Below the pieces are notes generated by a model that saw nothing but the letters and a program-made list of their open reading frames with translations, made no database searches and was not told the origin of the DNA. Shown piece after piece: positions 1-9,405 of a stretch of 64,000 nucleotides of DNA. Source of the DNA: Oceanihabitans sp. 2_MG-2023 (GTDB lineage: Bacteria > Bacteroidota > Bacteroidia > Flavobacteriales > Flavobacteriaceae); the NCBI RefSeq assembly GCF_030547245.1, contig NZ_JAUOQT010000001.1:620001-684000 (forward strand), in the 5' to 3' direction. A program made the translations under genes and the position numbers. How positions within the stretch are numbered: the stretch's first letter is position 1; the number at the start of each line of letters is the position of its first letter.

Positions 1-1
1 T

Positions 2-1216
2 TATTTAGTCACAAATTTAAATGCTCCGAACCAAAAAATAGTAACAGTGGATGCCTCGAATCCAACTCCAGAAAACTGGGTGGATTTTATTCCAGAAACA
101 GAATATGTTTTAAGCCCTTCAAAAGGAGGCGGGTATTTCTTTACAGAATATATGGTAGATGCTATTTCAAAAATAAAACAATACGATTATGACGGAAAAT
201 TCGTAAGAGATATACAACTTCCAGGAGTAGGAAATGCAGGAGGATTTGGTGGTAAAAAAGAAGAGAAAATAGATTATTATTCCTTTACAAATTATAATAC
301 ACCATCAAGCATCTATAAATACGATATGGTAACTGGTACTTCAGAATTATACTGGAAACCAAACATAGATTTTAACCCAGAAAATTATACCAGCAAACAA
401 GTATTTTACAACTCTAAAGATGGTACAAAAGTACCTATGATAATTACACACAAAAAAGGTGTTGAACTAAACGGAAAAAACCCAACTATTCTTTATGGTT
501 ATGGCGGTTTCAATGTAAGCCTTAACCCTTCTTTTAGTATTGCTAATGCAGTTTGGATGGAACAAGGCGGCATTTATGCAGTTCCAAATCTTCGTGGTGG
601 TGGAGAGTATGGAAAAGAATGGCACAAAGCAGGAACCCAACTAAAAAAACAAAATGTATTCGACGATTTTATTGCCGCAGCAGAATACCTAATAGCAAAC
701 CATTATACTTCTAGTGATTATTTAGCAATTAGAGGTGGTTCTAATGGTGGGTTATTAGTTGGTGCAACCATGACGCAAAGACCAGATTTAATGAAGGTAG
801 CACTACCAGCAGTTGGTGTTTTAGATATGTTACGTTACCACACATTTACAGCAGGAGCTGGCTGGGCTTACGATTATGGTACAGCTGAAGATAATAAAGA
901 AATGTTTCAATACCTTAAAAATTACTCACCAGTACACAACGTAAAAAAAGGCGTGCAATACCCAGCAACACTAGTAACCACTGGAGATCATGACGATCGC
1001 GTTGTACCAGCACACAGTTTTAAATTTGCTGCAGAATTACAAGACAAACAAACAGGAAATAACCCAACCCTTATACGCATTGAAACAGATGCTGGACATG
1101 GCGCTGGAACTCCTGTAAGTAAAACGATAGAACAATATGCAGATATTTTTGGTTTTACATTATATAATATGGGCTATGATATGCTTCCAAGTAAAATAAA
1201 AGAATTTAAAGACTAA
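2..1216 (+). CDS. Prolyl oligopeptidase (S9A family), C-terminal part
   Basis: This is the 3' part of a serine peptidase that cleaves after proline in short peptides. The frame is open from base 2, so the gene begins before the window; the GTG at 47 is only an internal codon. The visible part holds the end of the beta-propeller and the whole alpha/beta-hydrolase domain. The nucleophile lies in RGGSNGG (codons near 736-756), the acid in [12 protein letters not shown], and the base in DAGHGAG near the C-terminus, so the catalytic triad is complete. A hairpin terminator follows. The family assignment is firm; whether the protein is periplasmic cannot be told without the N-terminus. Confidence 0.93.
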   Translation, partial: YLVTNLNAPNQKIVTVDASNPTPENWVDFIPETEYVLSPSKGGGYFFTEYMVDAISKIKQYDYDGKFVRDIQLPGVGNAGGFGGKKEEKIDYYSFTNYNTPSSIYKYDMVTGTSELYWKPNIDFNPENYTSKQVFYNSKDGTKVPMIITHKKGVELNGKNPTILYGYGGFNVSLNPSFSIANAVWMEQGGIYAVPNLRGGGEYGKEWHKAGTQLKKQNVFDDFIAAAEYLIANHYTSSDYLAIRGGSNGGLLVGATMTQRPDLMKVALPAVGVLDMLRYHTFTAGAGWAYDYGTAEDNKEMFQYLKNYSPVHNVKKGVQYPATLVTTGDHDDRVVPAHSFKFAAELQDKQTGNNPTLIRIETDAGHGAGTPVSKTIEQYADIFGFTLYNMGYDMLPSKIKEFKD

Positions 1217-1239
1217 CTAAGAAATCTAATACTTTATTT

Positions 1240-1276
1240 AGACCTGTCTAGTTTTAAAAAACGGACAGGTCTTTTC
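1240..1276 (+). terminator. Rho-independent terminator after the peptidase gene
   Basis: A 9-bp perfect stem (1240-1248 AGACCTGTC pairing with 1264-1272 GACAGGTCT) with a 15-base AT-rich loop is followed by Ts. It sits 23 bases after the peptidase stop and just before the ABC ATPase start, so it separates the two transcription units. Confidence 0.7.
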
Positions 1277-1287
1277 TAAATTTACAC

Positions 1288-2199
1288 ATGCTTCAAGTAA
1301 AAAATCTCACCTTTTCCTATAACAAAACACCAGTCTTAAAAGATGTTTCTTTTGCTGTAAAACCAGGAGAACACCTTTCTATTATTGGAGAAAGTGGTTC
1401 TGGAAAAAGCACCTTACTAAAAGTTTTATATGGAGAATATGATACCTTAAAAGGGAGTGTTTTCTGGAAAAATGAAGCAATTCTTGGCCCAGAACACAAT
1501 CTCGTTATTGGTTATGATTTTATGAAATACGTAGCACAAGAATTCGACTTGATGCCTTTTATTTCTGTAGAAGAAAACATAGGGAAATTCTTATCTCGTT
1601 TTTATCCAGAAGAAAAACAAAAACGTGTAGCAGAGTTAATGAAGGTAGTAGAACTTACCAACGTTGCAAAAACCAAAGTAAAATTGCTTAGTGGCGGACA
1701 AAAACAGCGCGTGGCACTTGCAAGAGCTTTAGCAAAAGAACCTGAAATTATTTTACTAGATGAACCCTTTAGTCATATCGATAATTTTAAAAAACAATCC
1801 CTGCGTAGAAGCGTTTTTAAATATTTAAAAAAAAATAACATTGCTTGTATTGTTGCTACACATGATAAAGAAGATGTTTTGGGTTTTGCCGATAAAATGA
1901 TTGTTTTAAATAACCACAAAATAGCCGTTCACGATACTCCAGAAAATTTATACAAAAACCCAAAAACCGCTTTAACAGCTTCGTTTTTTGGTGAATTTAA
2001 TGTGATAAATAATGCAATAGTTTATGCGCATCAATTACAAGTAGTTGATAAATCTAATTTAAAAGCAACTGTTATTAAAAGTTATTTTAAAGGAAATTAT
2101 TATTTGGTGGAGGCAGGTTTAGAAGATAAAACTGTTTTATTCGAGTCTCCAAAACCACTTCCTATAGATTCTAATGTATACCTGAAAACATCAAAATAA
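1288..2199 (+). CDS. ABC transporter ATP-binding protein
   Basis: This is an ATPase subunit of an ABC transporter. Walker A is GESGSGKST at residues 34-42, the signature is LSGGQKQR near residue 134, and Walker B is EIILLDEP near 153, followed by a D-loop and the switch histidine in VATHDKED. About 90 residues after the ATPase fold resemble the TOBE-type regulatory tail of importers such as the polyamine, spermidine or molybdate type. No permease or binding protein is next to it. The only partner in the operon is the unrecognised membrane protein 25 bases downstream, so the substrate is unknown. Confidence 0.88.
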   Translation: MLQVKNLTFSYNKTPVLKDVSFAVKPGEHLSIIGESGSGKSTLLKVLYGEYDTLKGSVFWKNEAILGPEHNLVIGYDFMKYVAQEFDLMPFISVEENIGKFLSRFYPEEKQKRVAELMKVVELTNVAKTKVKLLSGGQKQRVALARALAKEPEIILLDEPFSHIDNFKKQSLRRSVFKYLKKNNIACIVATHDKEDVLGFADKMIVLNNHKIAVHDTPENLYKNPKTALTASFFGEFNVINNAIVYAHQLQVVDKSNLKATVIKSYFKGNYYLVEAGLEDKTVLFESPKPLPIDSNVYLKTSK

Positions 2200-2224
2200 C
2201 AGCTCTTAAAAAAGTAAGTGAAAG

Positions 2225-3586
2225 ATGTTTAATTTTAGATATTTAAAGGATAATGAAATTACTTTTATTTCTAACCGAATAAATAGAACAAAAAAAGCGC
2301 TTTTAGGTTTATTTATCTTAGTTTTTATAATCATTACTATTGTTGCCTTTTTTGTATACAGCGAACTAGACGCAACAAACTACGCAATTAATGTAATATT
2401 TGGTGTTTTAATATTACTTCTTTATTTTCTAAATTGGTTTGTCAAAGGTTATAAAGAGCATGTTATAGACAGAAAAGTGCAAAAATCGGAAGGCTTTTAC
2501 AAACGTATCTACGAACAACATGGTAAAAACGGAAGATACTACGACACTATAAATGGTATAAAAATTAAAATCCCTTGGCATTGGAGAAGCTATCTTAAAG
2601 CTCAGAAAGAAAAAGTTACTTTCGAGTTTATTGTTAGGGATGGAGCTGTTGCTTTTAATGAAGGCGCTTCACTATATTTAATTTCAGTAAACGATACATT
2701 ATCCTTGGATTATGAATTGAAAAACGGACTTAAAAAAACAAAGCCAATTTCTTTTATAAATATGGCAAGTATCGTGTTAATTATTCCTATTAGTGTAATT
2801 TTATACATGAATCGCGATATAAACACTATTCAAAATTTTCTTCAATTAACAAAAACAGAAAAAGACATCCTTACGCTTAATGCTTCTGAAGACATCCTCC
2901 AGATACAAGCTCCTAATTACATTACAATAAAAAATGCTTGGGTCTATCAATATAAGCGTCCTTATGATTTATATGGGGAAAACTATGTCATCACAAAAGC
3001 AGAAAGAGACCGTATTTATTACAACCCTTCTTCGCATGCAAATTATCAATATTACTTGCCAGCTAAAGCGTTTACAAAACCAGAAAAAGAAAGCTTTAAA
3101 AAGCAATTAAAAGAAAACATGGAACAGTTTGGTTTTCAACAAAAAATGGACTCTAGCTTATGGGAAAAATCGATAAGTATTGCTTTTAAAAGTCAAATGT
3201 CAGACTATAAAAAACGTATATTTAGAGCAAAAAGGATGGATTCTGTTTTTAACGAGTTAAAACCAAAAACAAGTCTTCTTAAACTTTATGACAATTGTTT
3301 TAATCCTTCTGAAAAAAAAACCTATTCTATTAAAAGCAGTTTAGAAAAAACATATGTTATTCGTGGTTTTTACTACCCAAAAAAGAATACCATTATCAGT
3401 TTTGAAGAACAAGAAAACAAAAGAAAAGAAATTAAAAATGCTTGCTTATTATTTTGTTTTTGTGCTATAATTGCAGCCCTTTTTATTGTTTCCATTTTTA
3501 AAATAGCTTCTAATTCTATCCTTAAAAAAAGACTTGTAGAAGCACAATTAAATATTAATACTGGAGATCCTAGGATACAAAAATGA
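2225..3586 (+). CDS. Unrecognised integral membrane protein
   Basis: I do not recognise a family. The 453-residue protein has two hydrophobic helices near the N-terminus (about residues 25-47 and 54-73), a third near 182-200 and a fourth near 410-430. Between the third and fourth lies a soluble charged domain of roughly 200 residues. It follows the ABC ATPase gene by 25 bases on the same strand and they are probably co-transcribed. It does not look like a standard ABC permease (no repeated 5-6 helix bundle and no clear EAA loop), so it may be a separate envelope protein. It converges on the Gre-like gene with only 7 bases between. Confidence 0.7.
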   Translation: MFNFRYLKDNEITFISNRINRTKKALLGLFILVFIIITIVAFFVYSELDATNYAINVIFGVLILLLYFLNWFVKGYKEHVIDRKVQKSEGFYKRIYEQHGKNGRYYDTINGIKIKIPWHWRSYLKAQKEKVTFEFIVRDGAVAFNEGASLYLISVNDTLSLDYELKNGLKKTKPISFINMASIVLIIPISVILYMNRDINTIQNFLQLTKTEKDILTLNASEDILQIQAPNYITIKNAWVYQYKRPYDLYGENYVITKAERDRIYYNPSSHANYQYYLPAKAFTKPEKESFKKQLKENMEQFGFQQKMDSSLWEKSISIAFKSQMSDYKKRIFRAKRMDSVFNELKPKTSLLKLYDNCFNPSEKKTYSIKSSLEKTYVIRGFYYPKKNTIISFEEQENKRKEIKNACLLFCFCAIIAALFIVSIFKIASNSILKKRLVEAQLNINTGDPRIQK

Positions 3587-3593
3587 TTTTATT

Positions 3594-4043
3594 TTAAAAT
3601 ACTTTTTTTATTTTAATCGCTTGCTCCCTAAAACTAAAAACATCCCCAACCGTTTTTCCTAATAACAATTTACCAATTGGTGTATTGGCAGAAATAGCAT
3701 AAAAAGAAATATTATCTATTTTTAATTCCCCAGCACTAATAGCAACAAAATAATTGTTTTGAGTGGTATAAATAACAGATCCTAAACTTATGGTTTTTGA
3801 AGTTTTTGAGGCATCTACTTTAGAAAGGACTTCTTTTAACTTTTGAGTTCCGGCAAGTTGTTGCCCAATTTTTTCGCGCTCTAATTGTAACATAGCACGA
3901 CCTGTTTCGTGCTTATCGCCTGCACTACTTTTAGTTTCACTAGTTAAAGATTCTTGGATTTCTTGGATTTTATTTTTTATTGTTTGTAGTTTCTCTTCTA
4001 CAAACAATGCGCATTGGTTATATAATTGTTCTTTTATTTTCAA
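3594..4043 (-). CDS. GreA/GreB-like elongation factor family protein
   Basis: The N-terminal half (about residues 1-75) is a predicted helical hairpin with the pattern SSAGDKHETGRAMLQLEREK that is typical of a Bacteroidota Gre-like family. The C-terminal half ends in ISANTPIGKLLLGKTVGDVF, the hallmark of the GreA/GreB FKBP-like domain that binds RNA polymerase. At 149 residues it is about Gre length. Bacteroidota databases sometimes call this family '3-oxoacyl-ACP synthase', which the sequence does not support. It is the last gene of a leftward run with mtgA and the FAD oxidoreductase. Whether it rescues backtracked polymerase like GreA is inferred. Confidence 0.72.
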   Translation of the reverse strand: MKIKEQLYNQCALFVEEKLQTIKNKIQEIQESLTSETKSSAGDKHETGRAMLQLEREKIGQQLAGTQKLKEVLSKVDASKTSKTISLGSVIYTTQNNYFVAISAGELKIDNISFYAISANTPIGKLLLGKTVGDVFSFREQAIKIKKVF

Positions 4044-4048
4044 TCTGT

Positions 4049-4774
4049 TTACTTGCTTTTATTATAATCTAAAACTCCAATATAACGCATTTGATTTATA
4101 GTCCATTTTTTTCGTGATTCGATATAACTTGAAGCTGGATTTGCTTTATATTTTCTTGGATTTGGTAAAATAGCAGCAATAGCAGCCGCTTCTTGTTGCG
4201 ATAATTGAGAAGCCGATTTATTAAACCAATATTGAGAAGCAGCTTCTACACCATAAATACCATTTCCCATTTCAATACTATTTAAATAGACTTCCATAAT
4301 GCGTTCTTTAGACCATATTTTCTCAATTAAAAATGTGAAATAGGTTTCTAAACCTTTGCGCAACCAACTGCGTTCTGGCCAAAGAAAAACATTTTTTGCG
4401 GTTTGCTGACTTATCGTACTTCCTCCCTTTATGCGTTTGCCTTTTTTATTGTACTGAAAAGCTTTTTCAATAGCCTTAAAATCGAAACCATTATGTTTTA
4501 AAAAGTTTTGATCTTCATTGCATATTACGGCAAGTTGTATTTTTTTTGAAATTTTATCTATAGAAACCCAATCGTGTTTCCAAACGATGTCTTTACCTTC
4601 TTGATTTTGTTGAAACCCTCTAATTACCATTAAAGGTGTAGCAGGAACAGGGGCTTTTTTATACACAAAAACCATTACAATAGACAATACGAACAACCAA
4701 AAAATACATTTTAATATAAATCTAAAAAGTCTTTGCAACAGATTGTCTTGCTTATTTTTTCTTCGCAACGCCAT
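4049..4774 (-). CDS. mtgA: Monofunctional peptidoglycan glycosyltransferase
   Basis: This enzyme polymerises lipid II into glycan strands at the inner membrane. One N-terminal helix (about residues 16-40) anchors a single GT51 domain. The family motifs are present: a first catalytic glutamate in CNEDQNF, then KGGSTISQQTAKN, then the second catalytic region around SKERIMEVYLNSIEMGNGIYG. There is no transpeptidase domain, and 241 residues is the usual length of MtgA. The start codon overlaps the stop of the upstream oxidoreductase (TAATG), which implies translational coupling. Confidence 0.93.
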   Translation of the reverse strand: MALRRKNKQDNLLQRLFRFILKCIFWLFVLSIVMVFVYKKAPVPATPLMVIRGFQQNQEGKDIVWKHDWVSIDKISKKIQLAVICNEDQNFLKHNGFDFKAIEKAFQYNKKGKRIKGGSTISQQTAKNVFLWPERSWLRKGLETYFTFLIEKIWSKERIMEVYLNSIEMGNGIYGVEAASQYWFNKSASQLSQQEAAAIAAILPNPRKYKANPASSYIESRKKWTINQMRYIGVLDYNKSK

Positions 4775-5886
4775 TATACTAAATCTGCTAATTCTTTACC
4801 CACTAAACTACCAATAGCAACTCCCATTCCGCCTAAACGTACACCACAAAACACATTATTGCTAAGTTGTTTTACTATGGCTTTTTTCTGGCTTCCAACT
4901 CCCATAATACCACTCCATCGATGCTCGATTTCAAAGCTTGTATTTGGCAAAATAGTAGTTTTTAAAAGCATTTCAAGTTGGTTTTGAATTATAGCTGTTT
5001 GTTCTAAAACTGTAGTTTCTTCGGTTTTAAAATCTAGGTTTCTTCCACCTCCAAATAAAATACGATCCTCAATATTTCTGAAATAATAATAGCCCTTATC
5101 TAAATGAAAAGTTCCTTTTATATTAAGATTTTTTATTGGTTTGGTAATTAATACTTGTGCTCTTGCAGGTTTTACTTCAGAAATATCCAATTGCGAAGCA
5201 AAACCGTTTGTTGCTATTAATAGTTTGGATGTTATAAATGAGAATTGATCTGTTTCTAGTTTTACCGAATTAATGTCTTCTGAAAAATTAGTAACCGATA
5301 TATTATTCCATATTTTAATGCCCTTTGAAAGTACTTTCTGAAGTAAGGCATGCATCATTTTTCCGGTATCTATTTGTCCTTCAAACTTGTTAAAAATATA
5401 AGTCTCTTGTATATTTTTAAAATGGAAACTATTATTTTTTAAACTAAAAACATCGTTTTTAAATATGGGTTTCAATAATGTATTAATGGTTTGTTTTTTT
5501 GAAATACAATCTTCAAACAATTTAGAATCTTCTTTTGTAAACAGCTCGTAACCTCCAAATTGTTTATAGTTAATTGTTTTATCTCCAAGCGTTTTTCTTA
5601 ATAGCTTTAGGCCATTAACGCGTTTTTTAATGAGCTGTATCACTTCTTCTTCGGAGTGTGTGTTTAAATCGTCTAGAATTTCACTTAGACTGCCAAAACA
5701 TGCAAATCCAGCATTTTTGGTGCTTGCTCCTTGTGGTAGGGTTCCTTTTTCAAGTATAAGAATATTTGCTTTTGGGTATTTTTCTTTTAGTTGCAATGCA
5801 CAATTTAAGCCAACAATTCCGCTACCAACAATGGTATAATCTATATTCGTGAGCCATGTTTTTATTTCCCAGTAACTTAAGTTCAT
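4774..5886 (-). CDS. FAD-dependent amino-acid-oxidase-type oxidoreductase
   Basis: The protein belongs to the DAO superfamily. A Rossmann dinucleotide-binding motif, VGSGIVGLNCAL, lies near residues 20-31, and an acidic residue at the end of the second strand (ILILEKG) would bind the adenosine ribose. The DAO-type KNAGFACFG segment and the C-terminal GVRLGGMGVAIG segment that closes over FAD are both present. The 370-residue length fits glycine/D-amino-acid oxidases. The substrate is not predictable. It is first in the leftward group with mtgA, sharing one base with its start. This arrangement with mtgA has no obvious functional logic. Confidence 0.82.
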   Translation of the reverse strand: MNLSYWEIKTWLTNIDYTIVGSGIVGLNCALQLKEKYPKANILILEKGTLPQGASTKNAGFACFGSLSEILDDLNTHSEEEVIQLIKKRVNGLKLLRKTLGDKTINYKQFGGYELFTKEDSKLFEDCISKKQTINTLLKPIFKNDVFSLKNNSFHFKNIQETYIFNKFEGQIDTGKMMHALLQKVLSKGIKIWNNISVTNFSEDINSVKLETDQFSFITSKLLIATNGFASQLDISEVKPARAQVLITKPIKNLNIKGTFHLDKGYYYFRNIEDRILFGGGRNLDFKTEETTVLEQTAIIQNQLEMLLKTTILPNTSFEIEHRWSGIMGVGSQKKAIVKQLSNNVFCGVRLGGMGVAIGSLVGKELADLV

Positions 5887-5923
5887 GAGGTAAAGTTAGG
5901 GTTTTAATTTGAAGTTACGCTTT

Positions 5924-6012
5924 GTGTTAAGGATAGTAGCGGCATCCTTTTTGTTTTTACAAAAAGATATAGCGAATAGCCTGACTTTTGCTTTTGGGGC
6001 AAAAGTAACACC
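5924..6012 (+). repeat. Dispersed palindromic repeat, copy A
   Basis: The segment reads GTTAAGGATAGTAGCGGCAT, then CCTTTTTG, a short inverted repeat, CAAAAAGATATAGCGAATAG and CCTGACTTTT, ending in AAAAGTAAC. The same order of blocks recurs at 14425-14510 (minus) and 17000-17166 (plus), and in weaker form at 43900-44018 (minus). It lies in the gap between accC and the oxidoreductase gene and contains no gene. Confidence 0.7.
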
Positions 6013-6045
6013 AAAAAAAACTCCGAAATTGCTTTCGGAGTTCTT
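6012..6045 (-). terminator. Terminator of the DUF177-rpmF-fabH-accBC cluster
   Basis: Read leftward, AACTCCGAAA pairs with TTTCGGAGTT across a 4-base loop (6019-6028 with 6033-6042) and is followed by a run of eight Ts. It begins a few bases after the accC stop, as expected for the end of this operon. Confidence 0.85.
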
Positions 6046-6050
6046 TGTAT

Positions 6051-7406
6051 TTATTCTTCTTCTGTTGGTGGTTGCATTTCAAAATCTTCCATGAATTTAG
6101 TAGTATAATTTCCTGCTAAATAGTCTGGATGATCCATTAATTGTCTGTGAAAAGGAATGGTTGTTTTTATTCCTTCAATAACGAACTCGTCTAGAGCACG
6201 TTTCATTTTATTAATGGCTTCTTCTCTAGTTTGCGCTGTGGTAATTAACTTTGCAATCATAGAATCGTAATTTGGAGGAATGCTATACCCTGCGTACACA
6301 TGCGTATCTAAACGCACTCCATGTCCTCCTGGAGCGTGTAATGTTGTTATTTTTCCTGGTGAAGGTCTAAAGTTGTTAAATGGATCTTCTGCGTTAATAC
6401 GGCATTCTATAGAGTGTAATTGTGGTAAATAGTTTTTACCAGAAATTGGCACTCCTGCTGCTACAAGGATTTGCTCACGAATAAGATCGAAATCGATTAC
6501 TTGTTCTGTAATTGGGTGTTCAACTTGTATACGTGTATTCATTTCCATGAAGTAGAAATTTCGGTGTTTATCTACTAGAAATTCTACGGTTCCTGCACCT
6601 TCGTATTTAATGTATTCTGCTGCTTTAACTGCTGCTTCTCCCATTTTTTTACGTAATGCTGTAGTCATAAAAGGAGAAGGAACTTCTTCTGTTAATTTTT
6701 GGTGACGACGTTGAACAGAGCAATCTCTTTCGGATAGGTGACATGCACGACCTGTAGAGTCTCCAACGATTTGAATTTCGATATGGCGAGGCTCTTCGAT
6801 AAGCTTTTCCATATACATATCATCGTTACCAAATGCAGCTTTAGATTCTTGTCTTGCAGAATGCCAAGCGTCTTTAAGGTCTTCTTTTTTCCAAACGGCA
6901 CGCATACCTTTTCCACCACCACCAGCAGATGCTTTAAGCATAACTGGATAACCGGTTTCTTCGGCTGTTTTTTCGCAAGTTTCATAGTCTTCAATAACAC
7001 CTTCACTTCCTGGTACTACTGGTACTCCTGCGGCTATCATGGTTGCTTTGGCATTGGCCTTGTCTCCCATTCTGTCTATCATCTCTTCAGATGCACCAAT
7101 AAATTTTATATTGTGTTCTTCGCAAATTTTAGAAAATTTAGCGTTTTCAGATAAGAATCCATATCCAGGATGTATTGCATCTGCATTGGTAATTTCTGCA
7201 GCCGCAATAACATTAGACATTTTTAAGTACGATTCGCTACTTGCTGCAGGACCAATACATACTGCTTCGTCGGCAAATTTAACATGTAGGCTATCTGCAT
7301 CTGCTGTAGAATATACAGCAACTGTTTTAATGCCCATTTCTTTACAGGTTCTAATGACACGTAGTGCTATTTCCCCTCTATTGGCAATTAGTATTTTTTT
7401 AAACAT
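6051..7406 (-). CDS. accC: Acetyl-CoA carboxylase, biotin carboxylase subunit
   Basis: AccC carboxylates the biotin carried by AccB using bicarbonate and ATP, the first committed step of fatty-acid synthesis. I start at [20 protein letters not shown] (ATG at 7404-7406); an open frame extends 15 codons further but runs into a degenerate repeat. The protein is 451 residues, close to the usual 449. The ATP-grasp glycine-rich loop [12 protein letters not shown], the catalytic [14 protein letters not shown] segment and the C-terminal domain with [15 protein letters not shown] are all intact. It is last in the cluster, 86 bases after accB. Confidence 0.96.
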   Translation of the reverse strand: MFKKILIANRGEIALRVIRTCKEMGIKTVAVYSTADADSLHVKFADEAVCIGPAASSESYLKMSNVIAAAEITNADAIHPGYGFLSENAKFSKICEEHNIKFIGASEEMIDRMGDKANAKATMIAAGVPVVPGSEGVIEDYETCEKTAEETGYPVMLKASAGGGGKGMRAVWKKEDLKDAWHSARQESKAAFGNDDMYMEKLIEEPRHIEIQIVGDSTGRACHLSERDCSVQRRHQKLTEEVPSPFMTTALRKKMGEAAVKAAEYIKYEGAGTVEFLVDKHRNFYFMEMNTRIQVEHPITEQVIDFDLIREQILVAAGVPISGKNYLPQLHSIECRINAEDPFNNFRPSPGKITTLHAPGGHGVRLDTHVYAGYSIPPNYDSMIAKLITTAQTREEAINKMKRALDEFVIEGIKTTIPFHRQLMDHPDYLAGNYTTKFMEDFEMQPPTEEE

Positions 7407-7426
7407 AACTTTTTGTATTAAAAATT

Positions 7427-7487
7427 TCAAATTCCAAGCTCCAAATTCCAAATATTGGATTTTAAGATTTGTTTATTGGAATTTTTA
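7427..7487 (-). repeat. Degenerate AT-rich short repeat between accB and accC
   Basis: The 86-base gap between accB and accC contains several imperfect copies of the word CAAATTCCAAGCTC/CCAAATTCCAAATA (as read on the plus strand) with related TTGGAATTT words on the other strand. They can fold into weak hairpins. The repeat explains the spurious N-terminal extension of the open frame of accC. Confidence 0.5.
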
Positions 7488-7492
7488 AAGGG

Positions 7493-7981
7493 TTATGATG
7501 GATCTACTAAAAATAATGGTTGATCAAATTCTACTGGAGAAGAATCATCGACTAAAACTTTTACAATTTTACCAGATACTTCTGATTCGATTTCGTTGAA
7601 AAGTTTCATTGCTTCGATAATACATAAAACATCTCCTTCTTTAATGGTTTGTCCTACCTCAACAAAAACAGGTTTGTCTGGAGATGGTTTTCTATATAAA
7701 GTTCCAATGATTGGAGACTTGATAGTGATGTATTTTGAATTTTCATCGGCAGCAACCGCTTGTACTGGAGCTGCATCTGAAACTGGTTGTGGTGCAGCAA
7801 CAACTGGAGCTTGTGCCATTTGCGTTGCCATTGGTATTTGTTGTACAAATGTTTGCGTTTCCGTTTTGTCGTCTCCACCAGTTTTTATAGTGATTTTAAC
7901 ATCATCGGTTTCTAATTTTACTTCACTTGCGCCAGATTTAGCTACAAATTTAATTAGGTTTTGAATGTCTTTTAAATCCAT
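7493..7981 (-). CDS. accB: Acetyl-CoA carboxylase, biotin carboxyl carrier protein
   Basis: AccB carries the biotin that shuttles carboxyl groups between AccC and the AccAD transferase. The N-terminal 35 residues form the conserved MDLKDIQNLIKFVAKSG dimer region. An Ala/Pro/Gln-rich linker (about 45-80) leads into a biotinyl domain at 85-160, with the biotinylated lysine K126 in EAMKLFNE. At 162 residues it is of normal length. It lies 38 bases after fabH and before accC on the same strand, the usual order in this phylum. Confidence 0.96.
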   Translation of the reverse strand: MDLKDIQNLIKFVAKSGASEVKLETDDVKITIKTGGDDKTETQTFVQQIPMATQMAQAPVVAAPQPVSDAAPVQAVAADENSKYITIKSPIIGTLYRKPSPDKPVFVEVGQTIKEGDVLCIIEAMKLFNEIESEVSGKIVKVLVDDSSPVEFDQPLFLVDPS

Positions 7982-8019
7982 AATATTTAGATTTTAATTA
8001 TGATTGTTTGTTAGTTAGT

Positions 8020-9015
8020 TTAAGAATTGTAGGCCCATTTTAAATATATAGAGCCCCAAGTAAATCCACCTCCAAAAGCAGCAAGTATTACTGTATCTCC
8101 TTTTTTTAGTTTAGATTCATAATCGTTTAATAGTAAAGGTATGGTTGCAGAAGTAGTGTTTCCATATTTTTCAATATTCATCATTACTTTGCTAGAGTCT
8201 AAATTCATTCGGTTTGCAGTAGCATCAATAATTCTTTTATTTGCTTGATGAGCTGCTAACCAATCTACATTGTCATTTGTAAGGTTATTATTTTCTAGAA
8301 CCTTTACAGAAGCATCTGCCATATTAGATACCGCCCATTTAAAAACGGTTTTACCGTCTTGAAAAACGAAATGTTTTTTAGCTTTAACTGTTTCTTCTGT
8401 TGCTGGGTTTATAGAACCTCCTGCTGGTACTTGAAGAAACTCTCTTCCTGCGCCATCACTTCTTAAATATTCGTCTAAGATACCTAAACCTTCCGTATTT
8501 GGTTCAAAAAGTACTGCTCCTGCTCCATCGCCAAAAATAATACACGTAGTTCTATCTGTATAATCTATCATAGAAGAGTTCATATCTGCTCCTATAACTA
8601 ATACTTTTGTGTATTTTCCTGATTCTATAAAACTAGCGGCTGTGGATGCTGCATATAAAAAGCTTGAGCATGCTGCATCTAAATCGTAAGCAAAAGCATT
8701 TGTGGCTCCAATTTGAGAGGCTACAAAAACTGCTGTTGCAGATGCTTGCATATCTCTTGTTGCTGTAGCTACTATTACTAGTTCTATTTCTTTAGGGTCT
8801 AGATTTGATTTATTTATCAAATCTTTGGCTGCTTCTGATGCTAAAAAAGAGGTGCCTTTGCCTTTTTCTTTTAATATTCTACGTTCCTTGATTCCTGTTC
8901 TTGAAGTTATCCATTCATCATTAGTATCAACTAAGGTTTCCAATATTTGGTTAGTTAATATATATTCTGGAACATATTTACCTACAGCTGTTATTGCTGC
9001 TGAGATTTTACTCAT
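8020..9015 (-). CDS. fabH: 3-oxoacyl-ACP synthase III
   Basis: FabH starts fatty-acid synthesis by condensing acetyl- or branched acyl-CoA with malonyl-ACP. The catalytic triad is present: Cys116 in DAACSSF, His in AAHQANKRI and Asn in YGNTTSAT. The C-terminal GGGFTWGS loop is also intact, and 331 residues is typical. It sits after rpmF and before accB/accC. A TAnnTTTG-like element at 9068-9075 and a hairpin upstream suggest that it may have its own promoter in addition to read-through from rpmF. Flavobacteria make branched fatty acids, so a preference for branched primers is plausible but not shown here. Confidence 0.95.
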   Translation of the reverse strand: MSKISAAITAVGKYVPEYILTNQILETLVDTNDEWITSRTGIKERRILKEKGKGTSFLASEAAKDLINKSNLDPKEIELVIVATATRDMQASATAVFVASQIGATNAFAYDLDAACSSFLYAASTAASFIESGKYTKVLVIGADMNSSMIDYTDRTTCIIFGDGAGAVLFEPNTEGLGILDEYLRSDGAGREFLQVPAGGSINPATEETVKAKKHFVFQDGKTVFKWAVSNMADASVKVLENNNLTNDNVDWLAAHQANKRIIDATANRMNLDSSKVMMNIEKYGNTTSATIPLLLNDYESKLKKGDTVILAAFGGGFTWGSIYLKWAYNS

Positions 9016-9067
9016 AATTTTGGTGTTAATTTGACCTAAAATCGTTCAAAATTGGCTAAAACGAATC

Positions 9068-9075
9068 CAAATTTA
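9068..9075 (-). promoter_or_regulatory. Possible fabH promoter -7 element
   Basis: On the minus strand the bases read TAAATTTG, which fits the Bacteroidota -7 consensus TAnnTTTG, about 55 bases before the fabH start. I see no TTG at the ideal distance upstream, so this is tentative. Confidence 0.35.
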
Positions 9076-9144
9076 ATCAATTTGAAGTGTTTATGCTTAT
9101 TTAATGCAAATTAAGTTGTTTTTAACGTAAAGAAAAATATATAA

Positions 9145-9175
9145 CAAAAAAAACGCTCACAAAGGAGCGTTTTAT
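9145..9175 (-). terminator. Hairpin between rpmF and fabH
   Basis: Leftward, AAACGCTC pairs with GAGCGTTT (9151-9172 region) over a short loop and is followed by a T-run, the form of an intrinsic terminator. It lies inside an otherwise co-directional cluster, so it either ends the DUF177-rpmF message or acts as a partial attenuator before fabH. Confidence 0.75.
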
Positions 9176-9193
9176 TGTATGCACGCATAGTAA

Positions 9194-9397
9194 CTATGCT
9201 AAATTTTCTTCTACTTGCGAGTTGTCTATTAAAACTTGTCCTCTGTGGTATAATTTACCTTCAAACCAGTGTGCTCTGTGGTATAAGTGAGCTTCACCTG
9301 TTGTTGGACATGTAGCAACTTGTGGCGCAACTGCTTTATAATGTGTTCTTCTTTTATCTCTTCTTGTTTTTGAGATTTTTCTTTTAGGATGTGCCAT
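9194..9397 (-). CDS. rpmF: 50S ribosomal protein L32
   Basis: This is a 67-residue basic ribosomal protein. The N-terminus [20 protein letters not shown] is diagnostic for L32. Only one cysteine is present (in [11 protein letters not shown]), so this is the zinc-free C-minus form; its histidines are family features. It follows the DUF177 gene by 8 bases, the arrangement found in most bacteria. Confidence 0.97.
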   Translation of the reverse strand: MAHPKRKISKTRRDKRRTHYKAVAPQVATCPTTGEAHLYHRAHWFEGKLYHRGQVLIDNSQVEENLA

Positions 9398-9405
9398 TTT
9401 TTATA

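Noticed and set aside
7407-7451. Longer N-terminus of accC
   Set aside because: The extra 15 codons come from the AT-rich degenerate repeat and lack conservation; AccC proteins start at the [12 protein letters not shown] segment.
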